32,500 nucleotides of DNA from Chrysomallon squamiferum (taxonomy: Eukaryota; Mollusca; Gastropoda; Neomphalida; Peltospiridae): assembly GCA_012295275.1 (NCBI GenBank), contig CM022671.1:31203750-31236249 (forward strand), written 5' to 3'. Both the position numbers and the translations under genes were made by a program. This document shows, in pieces, positions 1-12,183 of this stretch. The stretch's first letter is position 1. Every line of letters begins with the position of its first letter. Under the pieces are notes generated by a model. It ran no database searches. It saw only the letters and a list, made by a program, of their open reading frames with translations, and was not told the DNA's origin.

Positions 1-253
1 ATTTAAAATCGTAAACCCGTTGTGTGTTTTTCATTGGCTGATTGTTTCATTTGGCGATGTTAATAATAATTGTTTGACTGATTTCATTGGTTTTGCGCGT
101 CTCCCTGGATATTTGCACGGACGGAACCAATACGTGGCTTCAGGGGGTTGCAGGATGGATAGAGTCTTCTGATAATCACCATAAAACTATCATAACATCA
201 CTATTCTTGTTATTTGGTTATTATCATTTGTAATTCTTCTTCTATAACTTTTT

Positions 254-258
<5 letters not shown>
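1..258. other. AT-rich low-copy spacer
   Basis: No ORF, RNA gene or repeat structure stands out. The sequence is mixed AT-rich DNA leading into a long T homopolymer. Nothing else is seen here. Confidence 0.6.

Positions 259-300
<42 letters not shown>
259..300. repeat. Poly-T homopolymer
   Basis: About 42 uninterrupted T residues, followed by TTTA/TTTG-rich sequence to about 400. On the minus strand this would read as a poly-A tail, so it could be the remnant of a minus-strand retroposed sequence. No body sequence is recognisable beside it. Confidence 0.85.
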
Positions 301-301
<1 letters not shown>

Positions 302-773
302 TTGCTTTGTTGTTATTTAGATTTATTAATTTTTATTTATTTATTTTATTTTATTTCTTTGTTTGTTTATTTGTTTGTTTATTTATTTTCCTTTCTTTTT
401 TAAAGGTCAATGTACTCCTGATAATCTGCGTAACGCCCAAAATAACCTCTCCCCTGCGGCTACACATATCGTAAAATGCTAGACTGTTACTTTATTATTA
501 ACAAACAGCTGGAAGTCTACAAAATAAGGGGATAAAATGTAGCGCAACACTTGATGTGTCACCAGTCACCAAAGATACACGGGATAATTACCAGTAATAG
601 CATATTATTTATTATTTATTATCAGCTGGATCATCATAAATTATGATAATAAAATTCAACAGTAACAGGAAATGTTATAATGTCTATTTTTTTTTTTTTT
701 TTTTTTTAGATGGTTTACGGTTATGTTCAGTAAATAAGATTTTGCGTGTATATATGTCCTCTGTATCTTGTTT

Positions 774-778
<5 letters not shown>
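301..778. other. AT-rich spacer with short TTTA, TTTG and T tracts
   Basis: Contains TTTA/TTTG simple repeat (about 310-400), a TTATTTA run (601-620) and a 21-base T tract (687-707). The predicted peptides here are poly-Phe artefacts. No gene is seen. Confidence 0.55.

Positions 779-835
<57 letters not shown>
779..835. repeat. (CT)n microsatellite
   Basis: About 28 uninterrupted TC dinucleotides. The Leu-Ser peptide it encodes is a translation artefact. This is the first of many polypyrimidine dinucleotide tracts in the window. Confidence 0.95.
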
Positions 836-837
<2 letters not shown>

Positions 838-1501
838 AAATTTATATATTTTATTTTTATTTTATTTTATTTTATTCACCTGATTGAATATCCAATTAAT
901 CATAAAACAAATTTCGCTTTATCATTCGTTATCAAGCTTATTTTAAGGATGCTTATGTACGACTGAAACACATTTGAATAATTTATGACACAGACATTGC
1001 ACACCAGTTAGTAAATTATTAAAATGTTTGACATTATGGGTTTCGCATGGAATTTTCATCAACGTTTCATATACGTGGAAATTTATTAATATGTACGCAG
1101 AAGTTGATCCAACTTTAGGAAAGGTAGAACAATCATTCTGTAAATATTATTAGTAGTAGACGAAATAAATTCGATATGATATTATTACTGTTGTTGTTGT
1201 TGTTGTTGTGGTTCTTGTTTGTGTTGTTGTTTATAAACGGCCGACAGCAAAAATAAGATCCATTATCTGGATTCGTGGATGAATACAATAATCACGAAGG
1301 CAAACAAAACAGAAAGGAAAAGAGAAAAAAATTACTAAAATTGAGAAGAAAAAAAAAATGAAGGGAAGGGGGAAAAAGAAAAGCAAGAAAATTTAAAATA
1401 AATAAATAAATAAATAGATAAATTAAAAAAAAAAAAAAAAATAAAGAGAGAGAGAGAAAACAAAAATGGAAAGACAAAATGTAAAAATAAATGAATTTTT
1501 T
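836..1501. other. AT-rich spacer with minor simple repeats
   Basis: Holds a short (TTG)n run (about 1190-1210), an A-rich stretch with GAAA/AAAT repeats (1310-1440) and a short (AG)n (1445-1457). No credible exon or RNA gene is seen. Confidence 0.5.
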
Positions 1502-1844
1502 TTTTCTTGCACATAATTATACACTACGAATGAAAACCGTCTGATGCATGCACAGTCCCAGTTCATCAATGATGGATGTCATCCTTGACACACTTGTCAC
1601 GCGTGCTCCTATCGCAGCGCCACCTGTGAGATGCAGACGACCATCTCAGATGTCAATGCGCCTGCTGGGATAGCAAACCGAGTCGTTAGAAAGCGTGGGA
1701 CGTGATTATTATTAATAACACTCTGAACTTGCTTACAATACAAAACTCTCCGCTTACGCTGTGTAATCAAATTCCTAGACACAACAGGACAGTTAATAAT
1801 TTTTCATTCGAGAAAAACAACAGTAATAGGAAAACACGTTAAAT
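1502..1844. other. Low-copy spacer with moderate GC
   Basis: Mixed-complexity sequence whose only notable element is the CTCF-like core near 1616. No ORF of note and no repeat periodicity is visible. Confidence 0.5.
1616..1625 (-). promoter_or_regulatory. CTCF-like core motif
   Basis: Read on the minus strand, the ten bases AGGTGGCGCT match the AGRKGGCRSY core of the CTCF consensus at every position. They also match the core reported for insect CTCF. The upstream CCASY half is poorly matched (2 of 5). It lies in a GC-richer patch (about 1590-1690) of otherwise AT-rich spacer. Binding is inferred from the motif only. Confidence 0.3.
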
Positions 1845-1859
1845 GTTTGTTTTTTTTTT

Positions 1860-1901
<42 letters not shown>

Positions 1902-1911
1902 TTTTTTTTTG
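1845..1911. repeat. T tract / (TTA)n / T tract compound repeat
   Basis: A T homopolymer is followed by about 13 TTA trinucleotides (1863-1901) and another T homopolymer. Confidence 0.9.
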
Positions 1912-1999
1912 GTTTTGTTTTTTAAACTGAAAATAAAAAGATAAATATAAAATTAAAATTAATTAATTAATTGACAAATGAATAAATAAGTATATGATA

Positions 2000-2170
2000 C
2001 TAGTAGCAGCAACAATAGTAACAATTATTAGTACTAGCAGTTGTAGTTGTAGCAGTAGCGGTGGCGGTGGTGGGAGTTATGCTGGTAGTAATAATTGTAA
2101 CTGCAGCAATACTAGTGGTGGTGGTGGTGGTAGTTGTTGCGGTTGTTGCAGTAATAATAGAGGTGATGAT
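2000..2170. repeat. Imperfect (AGT/GGT/GTT)n trinucleotide region
   Basis: Degenerate trinucleotide repeats, mainly AGT, TGT and GGT. They give a Ser/Gly/Cys-rich 74-residue frame at 1994-2218 with no domain resemblance. I treat that frame as translated repeat, not a gene. Confidence 0.75.
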
Positions 2171-2263
2171 GGTGCAGGTAAATGGAAGGATGAAATGCTA
2201 AAATCACTATTACACTGAACTGCATAATAATCCGTTCGTTGCATTTTATGATGTTTGTTTTTC

Positions 2264-2270
2264 TTCTTCT

Positions 2271-2300
<30 letters not shown>
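2264..2300. repeat. (TTC)n and poly-T tract
   Basis: A TTC run leads into about 33 T residues. Confidence 0.85.
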
Positions 2301-2301
<1 letters not shown>

Positions 2302-2483
2302 CTGGCTATTGCTACATGTACTAGTGTATAATAACGTTGCAGCATGTCAAGGTTGTTCTCGTATGAACTGTCAGGTGCTGACGGGGTTGTATATTGTGGG
2401 TCACGAATACGTTGGCTTGTGTCACGTTGTTCGGTCTTTCACCACAGACGGCTGCGGGGTAAACGACGCAATAAATTTCAAAA

Positions 2484-2508
2484 ACAACAACAACAACAAC
2501 AACAACAA
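2484..2508. repeat. (AAC)n microsatellite
   Basis: About eight AAC trinucleotides inside low-copy sequence. Confidence 0.85.
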
Positions 2509-2599
2509 ATATTATAATGAAGCATTTGCACAAATTTCCTCCAGTCAGCATATGACAGTTTCCAAAGAATATCCATATATGTAAATATATATGCCAGCA

Positions 2600-2636
2600 T
2601 GTGTGTGTGTTGTGTGTATGTGTCTATATACATACA

Positions 2637-2672
<36 letters not shown>

Positions 2673-2680
2673 TATATACA
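2600..2680. repeat. (GT)n, (CATA)n and (AT)n compound repeat
   Basis: Short GT runs precede about nine CATA units (2630-2663) and an AT run (2664-2680). Confidence 0.9.
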
Positions 2681-3003
2681 CACAGATAGATATGTATATT
2701 ATTTTATGAATATATCTGCGTATTTAGCTACTTTTTGGCTACTACGAGTATTTATATCTGTGTTCTTTGTACAGAAATATAGCATGATAATTTTATGTGT
2801 ACATGAATGTATGTTTGTATGCCTGTAAATATACTGGTAAAGACATGTACCACTCGTATCTAGACACGTGTTACATCAATGCGGTGAAAAACACATTAAC
2901 ACTGTACTTTGTTTCATTGAACATTATTAGTATGTGTTCAGCTTGTGCCACATCTAACGAGTAAATTGTGTGAATGAAGCATAGAGAAAGATTGTGGAAT
3001 TAT
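2681..3003. other. AT-rich low-copy spacer
   Basis: Mixed AT-rich sequence. No gene, RNA or repeat structure beyond scattered TATG is seen. Confidence 0.5.
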
Positions 3004-3093
<90 letters not shown>

Positions 3094-3120
3094 CAGACAG
3101 ACAGACAGACAGACAGACAG
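3004..3120. repeat. (AG)n followed by (ACAG)n
   Basis: About 42 AG dinucleotides (3004-3087) pass directly into eight or so ACAG tetranucleotides (3088-3120). The transition suggests a tetramer that arose by mutation of the dinucleotide array and then expanded. Confidence 0.95.
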
Positions 3121-3238
3121 AGACTGTATTTTCTTCGTCATATAATATTAGTCAATATGAATATTAGGTTATTCATTCTCATTAGCTTTATCCAAGATGT
3201 AATCAACTAATGATTTGTAATTCTAATAAAAATAATAA

Positions 3239-3256
3239 AAAAAAAAAAAAAAAAAA

Positions 3257-3311
<55 letters not shown>

Positions 3312-3312
3312 T
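3239..3312. repeat. Poly-A and (ATA)n compound repeat
   Basis: About 20 A residues followed by about 17 AAT trinucleotides. Confidence 0.95.
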
Positions 3313-3461
3313 ATTGTTGTGGTGATGGTTTATGTTATACGAAGCCATTCTGTTACTATGGTGGTTTACCAAACAAACGTATTTCCACAGAAACAGGAAT
3401 TTTAATAATAATAACTTTGTCCATCTTTGCCAGTATGTTCGCGAATATTAACTATGTTCAC

Positions 3462-3463
<2 letters not shown>

Positions 3464-3508
<45 letters not shown>
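3464..3508. repeat. (AC)n microsatellite
   Basis: About 22 AC dinucleotides, ending in a GCGCGCACGC alternating purine-pyrimidine stretch. Confidence 0.95.
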
Positions 3509-3511
<3 letters not shown>

Positions 3512-4676
3512 CGCGCACGCATAAGGGTTCATCATATGTGTTATTTCTAACCTTCCCATCATTACGTGCACTCGTTTCCTTCCTCGCTCCTGGACAATAC
3601 ACTGTGAACTCTGACCTCAGCAATTCCTTGCAGGAAAAAGTCAATTACTCCCGTATCACAACGTGTCCCATTACCAAGACAGATGAGGAAATTATTGCAA
3701 TATAAAACACTGTGCTTGTTTCGTTGGTTGTGTCGTCCAGTAAGCCTGTGGTCATCTGGTGCGTCTGTTTCCATAATTCGACCACACTGTTTTGCGTCCA
3801 CGACAACGACGATAATGATGATGACAAAAACGATAATGATTAAAATGATGATTGATTTGATTGATAATTATTAGGATAATGGTGGTGTTTGATGATGTGA
3901 AAGTGATGATGATGATGATGATAATGATGATGGCGATCTTTATGATTGTGGTGACTTTGGTTGTAGTAAATTGACCTTTTAATGATTATTGATAATGAAT
4001 GTACAGACTTACACAGACTTACACATACAAACACACGCGTAAAAATCAGTAATTTCAAATTTAACTTCAATATCAGTAAATTCTGCTTTTCTTCTTTTAT
4101 TTTCGGCAAAGATCTGCCTGTAGACTCTACGCAATCCAAGCCAAGACGCAAATGTAAGGCATACATACAAATTGTATCATTAGAAACCGAAACATTTAGC
4201 AGACGTCTCGTTTCTGCTAATCTTAAACCACCGAACGTTTTACTGCAGACAAATTTTTTCCTCATTCTACCGATCACATTTCTCGGCAATCGTTCTGTCA
4301 AATAAACAATTGATATCCTAGATCTACTTTATGCTTTCTTTACAAAACCCTGATTTTCTTTATTACTTTTTCTTTTCTTGTTTATGATTAGCATCTCAGC
4401 CTCTCAATGGCGTGTATGCGATTATGTGGCCGGCTAACGCTAACTAACGTTGCTTCCAGCTATGTTTAGAAAATTTACGAGCCTCGATTCAGCCAGCCCC
4501 AAGTACGCGAGGCGAAGAAGAGTACCGCGTGCCTGGTCAACGACCGCAGCTCACACAGGCCTGGCGGGGTTGCAGACGACTTTTACGTTTTTGGTTGTAG
4601 TGCGCCGCCGAGATAATTGGAGCACGCGAGAAAGACGTAATGTGACTGCAGACTGGATACCCGTCCATTTTTTCTT
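3509..4676. other. Low-copy spacer with a GC-richer patch
   Basis: Contains imperfect GAT/ATG repeats (about 3800-3935) and otherwise mixed sequence. At 4430-4660 GC content and CpG frequency rise. Reading frames there (153 residues on the minus strand at 3840-4301; the start of a plus frame at 4450) show no recognisable domain, and both run into low-complexity tails. An unrecognised short exon cannot be excluded. Confidence 0.45.
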
Positions 4677-4693
4677 TTTTCTTTGTTCTTTTT

Positions 4694-4724
<31 letters not shown>

Positions 4725-5330
4725 TTATTATTGTTATTTTTATTGCTGTTGTTGTTGTTCTTCTTCTTCTTCTTCGGTTGTTGTTGTCTCAATGAGGTTG
4801 ACATTGTCGTGTCGTTGCTGTCGTCTTTGCCTTGCCAGCATTCTGCTGTTTTATTTCTTGTGGTTCTTCATCATCATCACATTTTTCCATCTTCTCCTTT
4901 TACTTCTTTTCTTTCTACCGTTTTTGTTCACCTTTGTTTGAAGGACGTTTCTGTTGTGTTTTTTTTCCGTTTCGTCTTCTATTTCTTATCATTATTATTA
5001 CTGTTGTTGTTGCTGCTGCTGTTATTATTATTATGTGCTTCACTATTCTTTATTCCGTTCTAAGTTATTTTTTATATAATCTTTCATTGCTTCTTTCTTC
5101 TTTTTTTTTTTCCTCTTCTCTTTCTTTTTTCTTTTTTTATTTCCTTCTATTTTTTTATTTTTTATTTTGTTTTATTTTATTTTTGATGATTATTCGCCGT
5201 TATTCATTTCCATTTCATTTATTTTTCCTCTTTCAATAACGATATGGTATTCACTTGTTTATTTCTTCATTCGTTATTTTTCTTTTTCTCCTTCTTTTTT
5301 TTTCACATTAATCATTTCCTATCCACTTCT
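4677..5330. repeat. Extended (TTC/TTA/GTT)n pyrimidine-rich low-complexity block
   Basis: About 650 bp dominated by T with TTC, TTA, TTG and TGC trinucleotide runs (for example 4690-4730 and 4990-5035). All frames translate to Phe/Leu/Ser/Cys-rich peptide. No gene is inferred. Confidence 0.8.
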
Positions 5331-5477
5331 TTTGGGAAATAAAAGACAATAATTTGAATTCATAAATGTCTCAAAACTGACATTTTGTTATTACCATCAG
5401 TTACAACAGAAATAACTGAGACAAATCACACAACCATCGAGATGACAATTTGTTTTCTTTAATTTTTAATTCCATAC

Positions 5478-5720
5478 AAACATATATACATACATACATA
5501 CATACATACAAACATACGTATATACATATATACATACATACATGTATACATACAGATATACATATATACATACAGATATAGATTGAGAGACAGAGATATA
5601 TAGACAGACAGACAGACAGAGAGAGAGATAGATAGATAGATGTATACGTATGTGTGTATGTGTATGAATATATCTGTGTATGTATGTATGTATGTATGTA
5701 TGTATGTATGTATGTATGTT
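5478..5720. repeat. (CATA)n / (ACAG)n / (GATA)n / (TATG)n compound repeat
   Basis: CATA units (5478-5580), GACA and GATA units (about 5600-5640) and TATG units (5676-5720) follow one another. CATA on the left and TATG on the right are complementary, so the block could fold back on itself. Confidence 0.9.
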
Positions 5721-6670
5721 TTCATCTGTCGCTACGTCTAAATCTGAGCCTAATCTTCAACATTTAAACGACACAAGGCCATTGCCTTAAACACACCAGC
5801 ATTAACCCAATAATCTGACCCCGGCGACATTGGAATTTCTCCACATACAATATACTACGCGAAATATCGATCGTGCGGAGGCTGGAAATATCAAAGTGTC
5901 CACGCGTATTGATTGGAGTTAGTACTACAACCTACAAATAACTTACACACTTTGGCAGCTTGCCAAGGGTCTGGGAACAGAAAAAAAAAAATATCAAACC
6001 ACGTAACTCAATGAAAAAGATCCAACATACACAGAAAAGCAGACGATGTAACGGGCGATGTAAAAAAAAAAAATAATAAAAAATAAAAAAAATTAACATG
6101 GTCTTCACATGGACAAGATTTTCGTTTTGAAATAATTTAGTTTTTCAGGATTTGCAAAAAAAAATATCAGCCTGAGGAGAAAAAGGATGATGGTGCGACA
6201 TGAACTAACTACTCGCGTATGTTTCCAATACGGAATCTAAGTCTCCTTTCCATCATCCGAAGCCATTTTGTTTTGCGCTTGGATTTGTTAGCGACATTAT
6301 GCTGTTACGTTTTATGTAATACTGTCGTAACTTGGTGGCCACCACTGCTGATTACAAACTGCTGGAAATCTCCTTAATCACAGTGAGGTTTAGTCTGGGT
6401 CCTTCAGTGGACATTACACTGGTCAGTGAAATATGACAGAAGTAATAAAAATAAAGAAACCTTTGTACGAATCCATTTATCAGTATGTAACAATATATGT
6501 ATGTACCTGAAGACGTAACTAAATATGGACTGATGAGTGTAGGCATATTTTGTTTAGCTGTACATTTAGACACACGCACATACAAACATACATCCGCATA
6601 TGCCCACATACATACAGACTCGTTCAGAGAAAGACCGACAGTTAAACTGGCGTGTACACATATATACCTT
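5721..6670. other. Low-copy spacer
   Basis: About 950 bp of mixed AT-rich sequence with short A tracts near 6062-6090. GGTGGCCACC, a perfect 10-base palindrome, lies at 6335-6344. No ORF with gene-like composition is seen. Confidence 0.5.
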
Positions 6671-7845
<1,175 letters not shown>

Positions 7846-7850
<5 letters not shown>

Positions 7851-7875
7851 TACTACTACTACTACTACTACTACT
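7846..7875. repeat. (ACT)n microsatellite
   Basis: About nine ACT trinucleotides adjoining an ATT-rich stretch. Confidence 0.85.
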
Positions 7876-8061
7876 ATTTCAGAACAAAGAGCCAGTATTA
7901 GTATCAGATTATCTACAAAGGGAAAATAAATTTCATATTAACTATGAAATGGAAGCGAATCTGTATTGTGTGTGATGTAGACATTTTCGAATTTGTTGTG
8001 TTAAAATAGTTTTAGAATTAGACACAAGATTCACTGAGATCTGGCAAAGCGGCGGTATTAA

Positions 8062-8121
8062 GTGGCGACCTTAGTACCTCCCAAACTTAACCCAGCTGCT
8101 TAACCAATGCATCACCAACAC
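8062..8121 (-). mobile_element. Degenerate tRNA-like sequence (SINE-like)
   Basis: Read on the minus strand, TGGTGATGCATTGGTTAAGC resembles a pol III A box and tRNA D-arm. About 30 bases on, GGAGGTACTAAGGTCGCC resembles the T-arm and B box of tRNA-derived SINEs. Stem pairing is not preserved, so it is not a working tRNA. No body or tail was delimited, and the family is not identified. Confidence 0.3.
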
Positions 8122-8152
8122 TGATAGTTTAACCGTTTAGTTCGGAAAAAGA

Positions 8153-8219
8153 GTTTAGCTTTGACGCAGCAGTCTGGTATCATCAGACACACAACCTCGC
8201 ATCATGGGTTTGACACCGA
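8153..8219 (+). mobile_element. Degenerate tRNA-like sequence (SINE-like)
   Basis: The stretch from TAGCTTTGACGC to GGGTTTGACACC follows the order of a tRNA: A-box-like start, CATCAGAC similar to the anticodon-arm entry of lysine tRNAs, then a B-box-like GGGTTTGACACC. Several positions diverge and there are small insertions. Lysine-tRNA-related SINEs are established in cephalopods, which makes this origin plausible but unproven. Confidence 0.3.
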
Positions 8220-8261
8220 TCAGGACAGAGTTTATCAGAGTTGCTTGAATAATGAAAAATA

Positions 8262-8312
8262 ACACACGTCTCTCTAGCGTTAGACTAGGGTCGAAACCAG
8301 GATCCGATCCCA
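8262..8312 (+). mobile_element. Degenerate tRNA-like 3' half
   Basis: AGCGTTAGACT followed by GGATCCGATCCC resembles a tRNA anticodon arm followed by a B box. It overlaps an imperfect hairpin at 8287-8318, with outer arms AGGGTC/GACCCT and inner arms GGATC/GATCC. It may belong to the same decayed SINE as the neighbouring piece. The resemblance is weak. Confidence 0.22.
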
Positions 8313-8651
8313 GACCCTGTTGGAACTCTGGAGCGAGCGCGCACGAGGAGGCTGGACTAAAGAAGCCGTCGATGCTGTTTGATTTTCAGTAACGACGTCT
8401 ACACAACACGACCCGACTCGCGAAGTGCCGAGTAGTGCAGTTTGTCGCATGGCAACGCGAGATGAAAACGTTCACATGGGACAGAAATAGCTCCAAGACA
8501 GAGTTTTTCAGATAACCAGATTGTCTCACTTTCACAGAGAGAGAGAGTCCTGTCTACGTAATACAACCGATTTATTCATTACTCTCGTGTACGCACGAAG
8601 ATGGAAGGACCGAGTTGTGTGTGGGATGTATGTCTATAATAATTATGGCGA
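8313..8651. other. GC-richer low-copy spacer
   Basis: CpG-containing sequence. It holds an RFX/X-box-like GTCGCATGGCAAC at 8444-8456, one base short of the GTTGCCATGGCAAC palindrome. No ORF with a recognisable product is seen. Confidence 0.45.
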
Positions 8652-8757
8652 GCTGGCTGGCTGGCTGGCTGGCTGGATGGATGGATGGATGGATGGATGG
8701 ATGGATGGATGGATGGATGGCTGGATGGCTGGATGGATGGCTGGATGGATGGATGGA
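8652..8757. repeat. (GGCT)n/(GGAT)n tetranucleotide array
   Basis: About 26 tetranucleotides: an initial GGCT block, a long GGAT block, then interspersed GGCT and GGAT units. It is open in every frame as Gly/Trp/Met/Asp/Ala or Ile/His/Pro/Ser peptides, which are artefacts. Confidence 0.97.
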
Positions 8758-8876
8758 GATCTGTATCAGTACAGTTGACTTCATCTTCCACTTAGCAAAA
8801 TGTGAATCGCGTGCCTTTAATTATCTGTTGTTGTTTTACTATATAAATATTTATTACTATTGTTTTATTATATCCT

Positions 8877-8879
<3 letters not shown>

Positions 8880-8954
<75 letters not shown>
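8880..8954. repeat. (CT)n microsatellite
   Basis: About 37 CT dinucleotides. It faces a (GA)n tract 91 bp downstream. Confidence 0.97.
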
Positions 8955-8959
<5 letters not shown>

Positions 8960-9043
8960 CCTTGACATCGCTTTCTATTCACCATTTCCAATTATAAAAT
9001 ATTTATCAGTTAATAAAATATCTTAACCTAGATAATTAAACAC

Positions 9044-9045
<2 letters not shown>

Positions 9046-9106
<61 letters not shown>
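9046..9106. repeat. (GA)n microsatellite
   Basis: About 30 GA dinucleotides, complementary to the (CT)n tract at 8880-8954. It is followed by a short duplicated AGAGAGATCAGCAA segment (about 9100-9128). Confidence 0.97.
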
Positions 9107-9108
<2 letters not shown>

Positions 9109-9128
9109 AGCAAGAGAGAGATCAGCAA

Positions 9129-9900
9129 AGAAAAGAAAGAATAAATAACAGACAGACAGAAAGAAAGTGAAGGGGATGCACACACAACGCACAGATACAA
9201 CGCAAACGTACACAAAGAAGCGTGTCAGAAAACCTGACCTCGAAAACGAAAAGTAGGTCAGCAGATGAAAGAGATTCAACGACTCTACGCAATTCGTCTA
9301 AGACATCGACCAAAACATTACCCTGTGTACACACAGACGAAAAAAAAAAAAAAAAAAAAAATTAGATCAAGTGGATGTATCGATCATCGACTAGAGAAGC
9401 CTGTATCGATGTCCACTCTTTCAAGAACTGTGTACTCAAGGAAGAGAGAGGCAGGTATCGATAAACGGTTTCCAAGTGACCTAGTGTCCTTTTTTTTTTT
9501 TTTTTTTTTTATTCATACTCCCGAAGATTTTGTTTTAGGGTTTCGTAAATGCCAGCCATTGATTACCACCGCTCAGCCTGGAGCTGTGTCAATACAAGAC
9601 ACTTCACCCACTTTCGTATCAGCACTCGAGGCCTGCTGCCCTTTGTGAAATCCAGCGAGGAAAGGATAAAAAAGAATGTCTGTTCGATGACGTCTCGTCA
9701 GTGCGTCTGATCAGAAGAAGTGTGTCAGTGCGTTCACTTCCATTCTCCGTCGACATCGTCGTCGTCATCACGGGCGGGTGGCAGGCGGGCTCACAACTGG
9801 GTTTCGTTCACACAGCAAACACGCTGCTGCAGCCCAGTTCACGACGATGTTTTGTGGCTTGACGTTAAGTGGCGCCTTGGGTTTTAGTCTTAGTAACATT
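9129..9900. other. Low-copy spacer with a GC-rich, promoter-like patch
   Basis: Contains poly-A (9342-9360) and poly-T (9491-9510) tracts and no gene-like ORF. The 127-residue frame at 9265-9648 is broken up by poly-Lys and poly-Phe. At 9690-9870 GC and CpG rise, with a GGGCGGG box at 9772-9778, a GATGACGT CRE-like half-site near 9688 and TCG repeats. Promoter function is only inferred. Confidence 0.4.
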
Positions 9901-10079
9901 GTGACTGAGTTCCTGGTTGCCCTGTGACACAATTCCTGGTCGTTCTATAATGCAGCCCTTGACCGTGTTAATATACGTGTGTGCTCTGTGATTCAGTCCC
10001 TGGTTGCCCCGTGACACAATTCCTGGTTGCTCTATGACTCAATTTCTGGTTGCCCTGTGAGCCAATTCCTGGTCGTTCT
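9901..10079. repeat. 23-bp minisatellite
   Basis: A degenerate unit of the form GTGACACAATTCCTGGTTGC plus CCT. Clear copies start at 9901, 9924, 9988, 10011, 10034 and 10057. A diverged stretch at 9947-9987 occupies the place of about two units. Because 23 is not a multiple of three, it does not preserve a reading frame. Confidence 0.85.
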
Positions 10080-10493
10080 ATATACTGGGCTAAGTTTTGA
10101 CTGTATAACTGTGGGCTGATACTTAATCTCCTGCTAGCTGGTAATGTTGGTTCCTGGTAAAGTTCTGCATTGAATTCATTCCTAGTGGCACTGAGGACCA
10201 ATTACTGCTTGTGGTTTGGCCTTGGCATAGTTCGTAATACTATCTGTGCTCGGTTGAAGATGACACTTTATGAATGTGTCACAGAATCGTTTATATGTCA
10301 GTTTACTTTTATTTATATATCACTTACTTATTCCTGATTTATTACTGAAGCGGTTTAAGATTTTAAATAATGTCACGTGCCAGAGTTTCGGTATGGTAAA
10401 GTTTTATTTAGCTGAAACCATGAGACACTTACTGATAATGTCTTAGGTTCATTCTGCTCTGCCACCTTCGTGATAAGGCTGGATATAAACGGC
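10080..10493. other. Low-copy spacer between two minisatellites
   Basis: Mixed AT-rich sequence. No gene is recognised. Confidence 0.5.
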
Positions 10494-10580
10494 ATAGTGT
10501 CTGCAGCTGACAGTGTGGTGTCTGCAAATGATAACGTAATGTCTGCAAATAATCGCATGGTGTCTGCAAATGATAATGGT
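10494..10580. repeat. 21-bp minisatellite
   Basis: Four imperfect copies of TGGTGTCTGCAAATGATAAC plus G, starting near 10494, 10516, 10537 and 10558. On the minus strand the 21 bp period gives a heptapeptide repeat (SFADTTL-like) in an 80-residue frame at 10373-10615. There is no further evidence of a gene. Confidence 0.8.
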
Positions 10581-10619
10581 ACATCTGGTCGACTTAAGTG
10601 ACGTAGACTCTGCAAGTGA

Positions 10620-10627
10620 TGACGTCA
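10620..10627. promoter_or_regulatory. Perfect CRE palindrome
   Basis: TGACGTCA within TGATGACGTCAT, just downstream of the 21-bp minisatellite. It matches the CREB/ATF consensus exactly. Activity is inferred only from the motif. Confidence 0.3.
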
Positions 10628-11391
<764 letters not shown>

Positions 11392-11665
11392 CTGCATCTC
11401 CTCTATATTTATATATTGATTTTGCACTCCCATTAATCTTCGTTCACGGTTCACTGGGGCATAATATAAACACAGGAAAGCAGTCTTAATTACAAAAATG
11501 CAGTCGACCATGATGCCTATTACCTGTAAAGGTGACCAAAATTTCCTTTTGCACCTGTCATTGTCGGCCTTGGAAATTACCAATGTTTGTCATCATAATT
11601 AATTATGTTAACAACGGTCATTTATATTTATTTCAATATATATGAGTGTATGTGTGATATTTTTA

Positions 11666-11668
<3 letters not shown>

Positions 11669-11700
<32 letters not shown>

Positions 11701-11740
11701 CATACATACATACATACGCACACAGGCACACACACATACA
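11669..11740. repeat. (AT)n, (ACAT)n and (CA)n compound repeat
   Basis: AT run (11669-11695), CATA units (11696-11716) and interrupted CA. Confidence 0.9.
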
Positions 11741-11884
11741 AACATCTATATTTATAAATTCACTTCATGTAAAGAATAACGTTTTAAAAACGAAAATATT
11801 ACATGCAGGAGATGAAAAGAAAAAAAAGAAGAATTAATAAAACGAGCCATTAGTCTAGATTTATCATCAAGAACGACAACAACG

Positions 11885-12001
11885 TCAATATCATCAACAG
11901 CAGCAGACTCTGCATTATCATCATCATCACCATTATTATTATTATTATTAGTAGTAGTAGTAGTAGTAGTAGTAGTAGCAGTAGTAGTAGTAGTAGTAGT
12001 A
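11885..12001. repeat. (ATC)n, (ATT)n and (AGT)n trinucleotide block
   Basis: Successive trinucleotide runs: ATC near 11915-11930, ATT 11931-11950 and AGT 11951-12000. Confidence 0.9.
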
Positions 12002-12106
12002 TAAAAAAACACAAGTATTTTCTTCATTTTTAGTAGTAGTTTTAGCATAAACAAACAATTATTTTCTTCATTTTTCTCTTCTTTTCTATCTCGACTCTCT
12101 CTCACA

Positions 12107-12109
<3 letters not shown>

Positions 12110-12180
<71 letters not shown>
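12110..12180. repeat. (CT)n microsatellite
   Basis: About 35 uninterrupted CT dinucleotides after a short CACACA. Confidence 0.97.

Positions 12181-12183
<3 letters not shown>

Noticed and set aside
4450-4941. Plus-strand frame of 163 codons beginning in GC-richer sequence
   Set aside because: The first part has no recognisable motif and the rest is Phe/Ser/Cys from TTC/GTT repeats. A short exon is not excluded but cannot be supported.
6335-6344. GGTGGCCACC palindrome as a CTCF or other regulatory site
   Set aside because: Only a partial match to the CTCF core; a 10-base palindrome is not remarkable alone.
9265-9648. Plus-strand frame of 127 codons
   Set aside because: It passes through poly-A and poly-T tracts (poly-Lys, poly-Phe) and resembles no known family.
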